NCBI GenBank assembly: GCA_964036045.1
Contig: OZ038382.1
Location: 135,646,442-135,710,441 of the forward strand
DNA: 64,000 nucleotides
Source: Eutreptiella sp. 'Long Island Sound 2002'
Taxonomy: Eukaryota > Euglenozoa > Euglenophyceae > Eutreptiales > Eutreptiaceae
Reading direction: 5' to 3'
Shown here in pieces: positions 30,715-39,862 of the stretch. Numbering within the stretch: the first letter of the stretch is position 1; each line of letters starts with the position of its first letter. Made by a program: the position numbers and the translations under genes. The notes beneath the pieces were generated by a model. The model had not been told where the DNA came from, searched no databases, and saw nothing but the letters and a program-made list of their open reading frames with translations.

Positions 30715-31468
30715 AAAATGCCCTCCTTGCACCTTCCAAACCCAAAAAAGTTGGGTACAGTTAAGGAAATTTCAAGTTTTTGGGTTCGGAAAAAATTTTC
30801 GCACGAATTTTTTTGTACCCCCGCCCCTCCCGGATTAACCCCCGAAAAACAAGCTGAACGCCGGTATGTGGAATGTTTTTGGACCCCATCCCCCCTGGGA
30901 CGCATGCCCGGGTCATTGCAAGATTGGTTGCACGCTGCGATTGGCGGCCTGCAAGGACGGCGTCTCAAGGACGAAAGCCGTGTAATGAGCCTCATGGTCT
31001 TCCATAGTATTCGGGATACCCTTTCCCTTGCAAGCCCTTTTTACTGCGCTCCATATCCCTTCATTAAACATGGAGCCCATTGGAGGGCATGCGGACACCC
31101 CGATCACCCTCTTGGTCCACGTTGGTTTGTTCCCCGGCTAAAGCCGACACGGCTTTGCATTCTAGTTCAGATGGGGGCCAACAGCAATTCAACCGGTGGG
31201 CCAACAATATTTATTCCAAGCTCCCTTGGGTGCCTTACAGCTTTGTGCTGTTTAACAAATCAATCAAGAAAACCGCAGCATTGGACGTGCAGCTTTTTAT
31301 CATTAGAGGTCCTTCGGGCGGCATGCACACCAACATGGGCCGTCCTTTGTATTGTACCATATCTTTCCAGATGGTGACACCCTCAAATATGAGCCGTTCA
31401 AAAGCCAACATGCACACCCAACCACCAAAGCTGTACAAATGGATAAGAAAACCCTCCCCCATATACAA
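30715..31468 (-). pseudogene. Decayed relative of the nested-element transposase
   Basis: The minus strand reads VIGVSACPPMGSMFNEGIWS at about 31109-31050. This is clearly alignable with LIGVSTSPLVGSIYNMGVWD in the transposase of the 16.9-20.5 kb element, and KGKGIPNTMEDHEAHYTAFV follows. Upstream on the minus strand (31468-31235) a frame reads FEGVTIWKDMVQYKGRPMLV and ends NAAVFLIDLLNSTKL. It could correspond to the block before the first intron of that gene. Beyond 30900 the frames change and the C-terminal part is not recognisable. I see no TIRs around it. It is a truncated fossil of the same or a sister family. Confidence 0.5.
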
Positions 31469-31639
31469 TGAGCAAATTCAGCTTTTATGGAGCTCAGTGC
31501 TGTTTCCATAATGGTAAGACCACACGAAGGCAACGCAACAGTGTCACACCAATCAACACCAAAATATCTAGTGCTTCCCATCATGGCCACAAATTGAACA
31601 ACGTTGTTGAAGACTACACTCAGCATGAACATGTGGCTG

Positions 31640-32634
31640 TTATGTTGCTTAAGAGTTCCACGCCAAGAGCCCTAAGGAGGCGTATTTGATAGCATAGTTG
31701 TTTTACACAAAAGAAATGAAACAAAGTTTGCTAAATCCGTGTGATATACCCTTTACTAGGTTTTGTCACTTAGCATTCACGATACTGATGTGTGGACACT
31801 CTCAATGGTGCGATTCATCAAAATCAGCCGTGCCTATATGTCCCAAGAGGCCGCCACAACTCTTTTTCAATTAGTGGCAGTGGGACTCTGGTCCCACGGA
31901 TGCCTCCTTAAAGATGAAAGAACAACACCTTGGATCAAGGATGCCGCATCCGATGGAGAATGTGACCATAGCTCCAACTAAGTTTATGCAAGAAAATTTA
32001 TTTTTGTCAACTACGAGGGGTTGGTGTGAAAGACGAGTGAGAACTGTGGCGTCATGCTACTGTGTCTTCACCGGTTGACAGCTCGTTTACTAATATGTTG
32101 TCACAGTCATCGGACTCATCAGAAGTCCCTTAGACTCCGCACACCCAAATGGGCCATATCAAGCGGCCTTCTGCGGATCCCAAGCGCCGCAAAGTTGCCT
32201 TTCCGTGTGAAATAGACATGCCGTCAGCTCAATATTTCATGTTCATCAAGTGGGCCAAATGGTGTGATGGCCTTGCGGACTCACATTGTATGTTCTTCAG
32301 TACAGATGAATGTGGACAAAGTGTTTTTGGATTTTTTCAAAAGCTCATCTACTTGGGTCTCAACAACGAAGGTGTTTACAACCCGCTCGGCAGCTACTGG
32401 GATATCTCGGCCAGATGGCCTCCTTGAAATGTATGTAATCGAAGAAGGTCATGATTGTGTCTCCGAAATCCACTTTTGAGCGGGGGCACCAAAAAGTGCC
32501 GAGGCTGCCCCACGCCAAAGGGAGACCATCCCAGCATAATGGTGGCAGCGTACAGTCAGCAAACAATGATATGGCAGCTCTGGCCCTTTAGGATCAAGTT
32601 GCGGCCCTAGAAAGGAAGTTGTTCTGATGATGTG
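31640..32634. other. No supported gene; one unexplained ORF
   Basis: A plus-strand ATG frame at 32149-32427 (92 residues, MGHIKRPSADPKRRKVAFPC ... IKWAKWCDGLADSHCMFFST) looks more protein-like than its surroundings and begins with a basic stretch. It has no recognisable domain and no neighbours to explain it. The segment ends at the hAT insertion site (target GATGTG, 32629-32634). Confidence 0.35.
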
Positions 32635-32770
32635 CAGGGGTATGCGGCCGCCAAATCGCTGGCGCCGCTGGCGTGGAAAGTTCGTCTGGCGCTGGCGGGG
32701 AAATTTCCCATAATTCCTAAAGGCTATAGTGGGCTTGTCGAACAGCTGCTGGCACGATGATTGGGATTGG

Positions 32771-33117
32771 TGGAATTATGGGGAATTATGGGGAATTATG
32801 GGGAATTATGGGGAATTATGGGGAATTATAGGGAATCATGGGAATTTATGGGTGAATTATGGGGAATTATGGGGAATTAGGGTGGAATTATGGGGAATTG
32901 TGGGGAATTATGGTGGAATTATGGGGAATTATGGTGGAATTATGGGGAATTATGGGGAATTATGGGGAATTATGGTGGAATTATGGGGAATTATGGGGAA
33001 TTATGGGGAATTATGGGGAATTTTGGGGAATCATGGGGAATTAAGGGGAATTATGGGGAATTTTGGGGAATCATGGGGAATTGTGGGGGAATTATGGGGA
33101 ATTATGGGGGAATTATG
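32771..33117 (+). repeat. (GGGGAATTAT)n array, left
   Basis: About 34 copies of a 10-bp unit, with scattered GGTGGAATTAT, GGGGAATTTT and GGGGAATCAT variants. It starts just inside the hAT left subterminal region. The repetitive frames of the type NYGELWGIM come from this array. Confidence 0.95.
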
Positions 33118-33183
33118 GGATGTCATTTGTTGTGTTGCTGATGGTTGTTTTTTGTCGTTGTATGGCCCCTTGCTTCCACAGAC

Positions 33184-34440
33184 ATGTCAGACTTTCATCC
33201 TCACAACAATGTTCTTTATGTGCGACTCGCCTACCTATACAAGGCCCCCAGGGAATACATTTCCCAGGGGCAGCTGGCGAAGCAAATGAAGAAATTGAGT
33301 ATCAAGGCACTCAACCCCAGTGACATTGGGCTTAGTGTTGCTGGGGGCCGTCGTGGTGGTGCATGGATGTCGTGCGCTGCTGCATTAAATGTTGTGCCAC
33401 CTGGACACCGTGCTGCTTGTGCATCCGCTTTCGCTGAGGCCGCGACTGCTGCTGGTTTGCCGGCTGCTGGCACGTCTGATGCTGCTGCTGATGGTGCACC
33501 ACCTGATGCTGCGACTGCGGACAATGCTGCTCATGAGCCTCTTGAACAACCTGACACTGTTGCTGCACTTGATGACACTGCTGCTGCACCACATGGCAGT
33601 ATTGATGCACTTCTATGTGTTGCTCCTCAAGAGTCCACGGTGGCACAAAGTGACCATCTTCATGGTGCTGCTGCGCAAACTGGTGCTGCTGCGCAAACTG
33701 TTGCTGCTCCGCAGGAATCTGGTGGTTCGGCGACCCGTGCCCCCAAGTTGCAGCAGAGGTCTCTGTCGGACTTCGTGGTGCAACGTCCTGCTGCTCAACT
33801 GGTCGCCAAGCTGGCCAAATTTCGGGTAGAACTGATTGCCAATGGTGCCCAGTTCATGAAGGACACGGTGCCAGCTTTGTGCGCCGATATTCCATTGGAA
33901 TCTCTCAAGCTAGCAATTGAAACTGTGTTCTGTGCCCCCCCAATCACCGACCCGTATGAAAGGGCCATTGACAAGGAATTTGGCTGTCACGGTACTGTTT
34001 GGAAGGGTGACAGCCTCCATTGCATCCCTTGCAATGCAAAGATAAATGGCAGCACTAGGCAAAATGTCATCGATCACGTAATTACCGATGATCATGATGA
34101 GCGTCTGTTGAACAGTGCATTTGCTACTCAATGGGTGCCCTGGTTCAATCGTTTGGTGGTGCTAATTTTTTTCTGGGATCCTGGTGCCACTGCCACTGTC
34201 ACTGCATGGGTGCCCTGCTCCGATCGTTTGGCAATGCTGAACTTCTGTTGGGACCCTGCCATTTCCGCCTTGCAGGGGACCTTCCAAGGCTGCCACCCCA
34301 TTTTGGGGCACCCAGCTTGTATCACCTCCGCCCTGGCAGCCCACCGGCCGACAATGCCGCTGAGTGCAAGCGGTTCATTGGGGCACAGCGGCCTTCAACG
34401 CCAGAGCCAATGGGGGCCGCGCAGAACCCCATCACCGTAG
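33184..34440 (+). CDS. hAT N-terminal protein with BED-like zinc finger
   Basis: The ATG at 33184 (MSDFHPHNNVLYVRLAYLYK) opens a 418-residue frame. The N-terminal 60 residues look globular. Residues about 75-190 are Ala/Thr-rich and of low complexity. Residues about 195-270 contain LQQRSLSDFVVQRPAAQLVA and KFRVELIANGAQFMKDTVPA. A C2H2 finger of BED/CGBP1 type follows, with C280, C283, H298 and H304 (LHCIPCNAKINGSTRQNVID). After the finger an in-frame duplicated segment (WVPWFNRLVVLIFFWDP / WVPCSDRLAMLNFCWDP, about 34130-34260) replaces what should be the catalytic core, and the frame ends at 34440. It supplies DNA binding but no DDE residues, so this product cannot be a complete transposase. 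It is the first coding block of the hAT element. Confidence 0.6.
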   Translation: MSDFHPHNNVLYVRLAYLYKAPREYISQGQLAKQMKKLSIKALNPSDIGLSVAGGRRGGAWMSCAAALNVVPPGHRAACASAFAEAATAAGLPAAGTSDAAADGAPPDAATADNAAHEPLEQPDTVAALDDTAAAPHGSIDALLCVAPQESTVAQSDHLHGAAAQTGAAAQTVAAPQESGGSATRAPKLQQRSLSDFVVQRPAAQLVAKLAKFRVELIANGAQFMKDTVPALCADIPLESLKLAIETVFCAPPITDPYERAIDKEFGCHGTVWKGDSLHCIPCNAKINGSTRQNVIDHVITDDHDERLLNSAFATQWVPWFNRLVVLIFFWDPGATATVTAWVPCSDRLAMLNFCWDPAISALQGTFQGCHPILGHPACITSALAAHRPTMPLSASGSLGHSGLQRQSQWGPRRTPSP

Positions 34441-34766
34441 AGTCTAGCCCAGAGTCCGTTGATTGGAGGGAGCCGGTGGCAGCCAATTGCCGACCCGGCC
34501 GTGGAATTGATTTGCTTGCTGAAGTCCATCGTGTCTCGATGGAACTCGAGGAAGAGGATCGGGCAGAGTTCCAGCCAAATAAAGAGGAGGAGGGGCAGGG
34601 CGAGGAGGAGGAGGAGGAGGAGGAGGAGGAGGAGGAGGAGGAGGAGGAGGAGGAGGATGTCGAGTGGTTATTAGGGCAGGCCCACGATGGGCCCCGCACC
34701 CGTGCAAAGGAGAGTGCCGAGTGGCCACGAGACTTTCAAGACTTGAAAAACAATGATGCAGCGTGA
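34371..34766 (+). pseudogene. Acidic hAT segment, frame-shifted
   Basis: In a different frame from the zinc-finger ORF, the sequence reads RPSTPEPMGAAQNPITVESS, then HRVSMELEEEDRAEFQPNKE, then a run of about 25 Glu encoded by a GAG/GGA microsatellite (34600-34655). It ends DVEWLLGQAHDG ... FQDLKNNDAA before a TGA at 34764. Acidic tails of this type follow other domains in hAT-like genes. Here it precedes the dimerisation remnant by 0.45 kb. It is probably an exon or fragment of the same gene. Confidence 0.45.
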
Positions 34767-34831
34767 TTATGTTCCACGGCGTCTCCACGTGCCTGTGCAT
34801 TGTGCTTGCCTTTGTTTCTCCAATCCAATCC

Positions 34832-34935
34832 ATTAGGAATCAAGCAGGCCACCGGGAATGAAGAACAAACCAGCAGGGATCAACGGCAGGCCACCAAGAA
34901 TCAAGACTAGCCAGAATGAACAACAACCAGGGCTA
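34832..34935 (+). repeat. AGGCCACCNGGAATCAAGNA repeats, first block
   Basis: Short units of about 30 bp (CCACCAGGAATCAAG / AACAAACCAGCAGGGATCAA) lie inside the hAT element. A second, longer block of the same family lies at 35765-35965. Confidence 0.7.
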
Positions 34936-35064
34936 TGCGTGCGCCAAAACCTTGGCGAGCTTGGCGAGTGGACTTGCTTTGGCTTTGGCGAGTAAATTTC
35001 CCATAATTCCGAAAGGGGTACTGTGGCACTGGTTCTCGGCCAATGGTGCGTAGGGACCGTTGGG

Positions 35065-35205
35065 TGGAGTTATGGGGAATTATGGGGAATTATGTGGAAT
35101 TATGGTTCAACCATGGGCGATTATTGGGAATTATGGGACAATTTTGCTTCATCCATGGGGAATTATGGGTAAATTTGAAGAATTATGGGGAATTATGGGG
35201 AATAT
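35065..35205 (+). repeat. GGGGAATTAT array, middle, degenerate
   Basis: Around ten imperfect copies in the same orientation as the left array, broken by GGTTCAACCATGGG-like and GCTTCATCCATGGG-like insertions. The array runs directly into the hAT dimerisation remnant. Confidence 0.85.
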
Positions 35206-35357
35206 CCATCCCGCACACTGCCGCCGACGTTGAGCGGTGCAATAGCTTTTACAAACTGACCCGCACGGACAAGCAACACTCCTTGAAAGATGCGCATCAT
35301 TTGGGACGCTTAAGTTTCGTGATGAACGGTGTTGTTCCGCCGCCTATGGGCGTTTGA
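35205..35357 (+). pseudogene. hAT dimerisation-domain remnant
   Basis: The frame reads SIPHTAADVERCNSFYKLTR, then DKQHSLKDAHHLGRLSFVMN and ends at a TGA (35355-35357). The pattern P-x-x-A-A-x-V-E-R-x-x-S-x-Y-K-L, then S-L-K, then L-x-x-x-x-F-V-M-N is the C-terminal dimerisation helix pair of hAT transposases. It is the strongest protein evidence for the class. The GGGGAATTAT array occupies the bases upstream, so the catalytic core has been lost or displaced. Confidence 0.7.
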
Positions 35358-35408
35358 CATGAGGCCATGTGAATGAATGTCTTCCGGACTTGTGTTGCAC
35401 ACGCATCA

Positions 35409-35693
35409 TGAAAATTCCCCATACAAACCCATACAACCCCATACAACCCCATAATTCCCCATAATTCCCCACAGAACCCCATAATTCCCCACAATTCCCC
35501 ATATTTCCCCATAATTCCCCATAGAACCCCATAATTCCCCATAGAACCCCAAAATTCCCCATAGAACCCCATCATTCCCCATAATTCCCCATAATTCCCC
35601 ATAATTCCCCAAAATTTCCCCATAATTCCCCATAATTCCCCATAATTCCCCATAATTCCCCATAATTCCCCATAATTCCCCATAATTCCTATC
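35409..35693 (-). repeat. (GGGGAATTAT)n array, inverted, first block
   Basis: About 27 units, now as ATAATTCCCC on the plus strand, with frequent ATAGAACCCC and ATACAACCCC variants. The orientation is opposite to the left and middle arrays. Confidence 0.95.
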
Positions 35694-35764
35694 CTTTGGC
35701 GAGCAGACGTCGTCTGGCGCTGGCGAGCGCATAGGCCTAAACAACTAGGGAACAGTCAAAAGCA

Positions 35765-35965
35765 ACAGATGAAGAATCAACAGCAAGCCACCAGGAATCA
35801 AGAACGAACCAGCAGGAATGAACAACAAGCCACCAGGAATCAAGAATAAACCAGCAGCGATCACCAGCAACTGGGCAACACATCAGGAATCAACAGCAAG
35901 CGATCGGGAAGCATCAAAAGCAAGCCATCGGGGACAAACAGCAACACATCAGGAATCAAAACCAA
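35765..35965 (+). repeat. AGCCACCAGGAATCAAGAA repeats, second block
   Basis: At least six copies of a roughly 30-bp unit related to the block at 34832-34935, lying between the two inverted GGGGAATTAT arrays. Confidence 0.75.
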
Positions 35966-35966
35966 G

Positions 35967-36172
35967 CCACAATTCCCCCATAATTCCCCAAAATTCCCCA
36001 TAATTCCCCAAAATTCCCCATAATTCCCCAAAATTCCCCATAATTCCCCATAATTCCCCCACAATTCCCCATAATTCCCCATAATTCCCCATAATCCCCC
36101 ATAATTCCCCATAATTCCCCATAATTCCCCATAATTCCCCATAATTCCCCATAATTCCCATAATTCCAGTCG
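35967..36172 (-). repeat. (GGGGAATTAT)n array, inverted, second block
   Basis: About 20 units as ATAATTCCCC, with AAAATTCCCC variants clustered at its left end. It abuts the right subterminal GTCGTCTGGCG repeats of the hAT element. Confidence 0.95.
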
Positions 36173-36217
36173 TCTGGCGGGGAGCCGTCGTCTGGCGCTG
36201 GCGGGCGCATACCCCTG

Positions 36218-37248
36218 GATGTGGGCCTAAGGTGTCGCCCCTTTCCATTGCTGCTTGTGTTGTTCTTTTGCCACCAAACACATTGTTTCTTGTCGTTGGG
36301 AAGTACTGGGTAGTTGGGGGCTAGAATGTGTGTTTTACTCCGGTTGATATCCGGTTGATATCCGGAAGGATGCTGTGAAGTGTGGCAATGGTGTGCTTGA
36401 GTGGATGGGTCATGTGATGGTGCAAGTTATTGTTACTGAATGTCCCTTTGCAATCAGGCCAACTGATTTTTGGCGATCACATTGCAATATAGCATGCTAC
36501 TACCAGTCTGACTATGGGACATATGTATTGCTGCCTGGACAATGCAATGAAGATGTTTAATGACCCGCAGCAAGCTCTTATTACACCTATGCGTAAGTGT
36601 GGGGAGCTGGGGTTTTCAACCAGTGCAGTGTGTTAATGTGGTGTACCACAAAGCAGGGTCATTGTTACAAGTAGGTGGTTTTTGTGCACGCTGCCACATG
36701 ATGCCCTTTAGAAAAATTATAAACTCATTGTATCTTTTTTGGAATGGGCTCGCAAGCGTGCTCGGCCAAGTGTGGATACTTTTTGAGAGTGGTTTGCATG
36801 TCTGTCGGATTTTACCCGCTGCGGCGCCCTTTTCCGAACGTGAACTCGGTTTTCCTTTGCTGTGACAATCTTGCCCCCTTTGAAATGAGGGGTATGTTGG
36901 GTCTTGTCCTGATTCCATAGGAGAGATGGCGATATCTATGAATTCTGAGGACAACGCATGTGGTGCACCATCTCCCAATTTCGCAATATCAACAGGGACT
37001 GCACATGGCGGCTGGTGTTTTCGCAGCCGGAGACCCCTGCTTTTGACCCAAAACGGCCCCTAAACCCATTCAAAACGCCCAAATGAAGGAAAATGGTTGC
37101 TACCCTTCACATGCGGCTTGATTGCCCCGTGAGAAAGAGCCCTTTTTTGCCCTTGAACTACATGTCCGAGAAACGGCCCAAGAATGGCCAAAAATGGCCC
37201 AAATTGTGTGCCGTCAGTTTCAAACAAGCCTAGAACCAATGGCGGGCT
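36218..37248. other. No supported gene
   Basis: A plus-strand frame (36375-36560, MKCGNGVLEWMGHVMVQVIV) and a minus-strand frame (36978-36616) are both possible but unrecognised. TTGATATCCGG is duplicated at 36343-36365. From about 37040 the text becomes rich in AAACGGCCC words, which belong to the outer part of the foldback that follows. Confidence 0.35.
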
Positions 37249-39496
37249 GCATCTTGGGCTACGTGGCTCAAAACCATAATCCAAGGGCACATAGTCCACT
37301 CGCAACCCCGCCCATTTTTTGCGGTTTCCAAGCCTTAGAATCAGCCAACGAGACGCCTAGACCTCCGTACCAGCAGTCACTTGGTGGAGCCGGAGGGCAG
37401 CCTGGGCCGCGCACGACGGGGCCAACTGGGGGTCCGCCACGGTCCCCGGGGCGGAAAAAAAAATCATTCCTTCCAAAGTTGTACTTGGATCATTTGCGAT
37501 ACTCAAAGAACTGTTTTTAGCCTGTTTTGAGCCCGTGGTGACGCGTTTCGGCCCGTGGAAAATCCCAAATCCCAAAATACATTTTTCCAAAAGTGCTTTT
37601 GGACCATTCTAGATGCTCGAGCAAGTGTTTGTAGCCCATATTCCCCCCGCGGTGCGGGTTGTGGACCAAAAATGGGTCAAAAACGAGTGAAAAATGCGGT
37701 TTTCCTAAAGTGATCCTAGACCATTTGGGATGCTCAAACAAGTTTTATTAGCCTATTTTCAGCCCGTGGTGACGCATTTTGGCCCATGGAAAATCCCAAA
37801 CTGCGTTGGAAATGCGCCGTGTTGGAACCAAAAATGGTTCAAAAACAGGTTTTTTCAAAAGTGATCCAGGATCATTCGGCATCACATACAAATATTTTTA
37901 GCCCATTTTGAGCCCGTGGTGACGCGTTTCGGCCCTTGAAAATGGGGTGCAGCTAAGAAAGGATGGCCTAGGAATCCCCCCAATTATAGGGTTTTTCTAC
38001 TCCTACACGTTACGACGGCACCCGAAGACTTTGAACACAAACACCGCACCTTCAATGCGCCTACTTTGGGGGACATTGGGTCCCGGGTTGGTGATGCCCA
38101 ATTTTGGGGTGTTTTTGGAAACCCTGTTTTGGGTAGGAACCCCCCTAGGAACCCCCCCTTCCTAGCCAGGAAGGGGGGTTCCTAGGGGGGTTCGTGGGCA
38201 GGAACCCCCCCCCCCCTTCCTATACCCCTTCGTGGGCAGGAACCCCCCTTCCTAGACCCTTCCTATGACCCTTCCTGTCCCGAGGCAATAGCACACAAAT
38301 CCGTTCGCTGGGGCTTGAACCGCAATGCGCCTCCACATTGATGTTGTCACTGGTCCACATGCCGCTTGCGTCGCTTGACAACGGCCGCACCGCGGCCTTG
38401 TCGCGCCTCGTACAATTGCAAACCGACACTCAATGCGTCGGAGTGCACCACGTGCATCATTCCGAGGCGTGTGATGCGGGGTCGCGGAAGGCACCAACCG
38501 CGCATCGAGTTTTTAAGATGCCGCTTGAACGGTTGGTTTCTGTATTCCGTCGGAATAGTGCGAAAAAAGTACAAACTCCCAAAGCGACACGCAAAATATG
38601 CGCTGTGAACACATGCCCAATGTACCCAAGGGGTCACACGCCATTGCAATGTATCCCATCACTCCCCTAAACGGTCACTCGCGGAGTCCAATTCCTTGAG
38701 TTCGGCCTGTGTTTTGCGCCAAAGCGCGTGCATTCGATGCATTGATAATAACACATGCTTCATCAATAGGAAAACACCAAACGCGTCACCACGGGCTCAA
38801 AATGGGCTAAAAACACTCGTTTGAGCATCCCAAATGGTCTGGGGTCACTTTTGGAAGAACACGTTTTTGACCCATTTTGGACCCATTTTTGGTCCCAAAA
38901 CGGCCCTTGTTCAAGGCATTTCGGTATTTACCATGGCCTAAGACACGTCACCTAAGGTTTCAGATGGGCTAAAAATGTTTGTGTGAGCATCCTAGGGTCC
39001 AGGGTCACTTTCCGAAAAGCGCGGTTCTGATGCATCTTGCACACACATTTTTCGTCGAGAAACGGCCCCTTCTCAAGGCATTTTGGGATTTTCCATGGGC
39101 CAAAAGGCGTCACCTCACACTCAAAGTGCGCTAAAAACACTTGTTCGAGCATCCCAAATGGTCCACAATCTCTTTTGGAGAAACACGATTTTGAGTTATT
39201 TTGGGCCGCAAAACGGCCCACTTTCAAGGCGTTTTGGGATGTTTGAGCATTCCAAGTGGTCCAAGAACAAATTTGTAAAAAATCTGTTTTTTCGCCCCGG
39301 GGACCGTGGTGCACCCACCGTTGGCCCCCACCGTGTAGGGGCCGTGCTGCCCTCCGGCTCCACCAAGTGACCACTGGTACAGAGGTCTAGTTGTCTCATT
39401 GGGCGAATCTGAGGTTTGGAAACCGGAAAAAGTGGGGGGTTGCGGGTGGACTAGGTACCCTTGGAATTCGGTTTTTGAGTCACGTAGCCCAAGATC
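37249..39496. repeat. Large foldback element (inverted repeat)
   Basis: The left arm beginning GCATCTTGGGCTACGTGGCT at 37249 is matched by the reverse complement of the region ending near 39496. Matching blocks include CAGTCACTTGGTGGAGCCGG (37375) and CACGGTCCCCGGGGC (37438), against the mirrored sequences at 39363-39382 and 39293-39307. Inside this, units containing AGCCCGTGGTGACGCGTTTC and GGACCATTTGGGATGCTCAA recur as direct repeats on the left (37530, 37760, 37905) and as their reverse complements on the right (38775, 38830, 39110). Total arm length is roughly 0.7 kb with a 0.8-kb spacer (about 37960-38770). The spacer carries a run of AGGAACCCCCCTTCC repeats (38130-38275) and otherwise unassigned DNA. 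Both arms encode a similar frame (SLGGAGGQ.GP...G), a by-product of the symmetry. Confidence 0.85.
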
Positions 39497-39499
39497 CGG

Positions 39500-39862
39500 C
39501 GCGTTCTTGGTTTTTGGCCTATTTGACACAATGAGAATTTGAACGCTGTGTAATGTGCCTTGTGGTGTGACCGAAGGTCTCCTCTAGGTCAACCGGGAAA
39601 GCGCAAGAGGGCTCCACGTCACGGGGGCTAGCCCTGGCCGGGACCCGACCCCAAAGCGGGGGGGGGGCACCCCCCCCCCCCTCTACCGACCCCAAAATTG
39701 TCGCCCGGAACAGTGTGCTTTGTCGGCGCCGGAGGCGCCGCAGATTTTGTTTTAGGCATACGGCGGGGGGGAATTTTTTTGTTCCACCCCATTTGTCTAT
39801 ACTCAAAATACTCAGAATTTTGTGCAGAATTCAAAAATGGCTGAAAAGCACAAAAAGGTTAT
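39500..39862. other. Junction DNA between foldback and satellite A
   Basis: No gene. Contains runs of 10 G and 13 C (39659-39683) and the palindrome GGCGCCGGAGGCGCC (39725-39739). The bases directly before the satellite (AAAAAGGTTATGTAGCCAC) already resemble its GGGGTTAAGTAGCCAC unit boundary. Confidence 0.4.

Larger units (their letters stand above)
32635..36217 (+). mobile_element. hAT-type DNA transposon, 3.58 kb, degenerate
   Basis: The left end CAGGGGTATGCGGCCGCCA (32635-32653) and the inverse of the right end, CAGGGGTATGCGCCCGCCA (36217-36199), match at 18 of 19 positions. CAGGG termini are characteristic of hAT elements. GATGTG is present directly outside both ends (32629-32634 and 36218-36223), giving a 6-bp target duplication. 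hAT elements usually make 8 bp, so two bases may have changed or the family differs. Inside are a BED-like zinc-finger ORF, an acidic segment, a hAT dimerisation remnant and four arrays of GGGGAATTAT. The words TCTGGCGCTGGCG recur as subterminal repeats at 32685-32697, 35704 and 36190. Confidence 0.85.

Noticed and set aside
32729-36281. NYGELWGIM repeat ORFs as genes
   Set aside because: They are translations of the 10-bp GGGGAATTAT arrays and occur in all frames and in both orientations.
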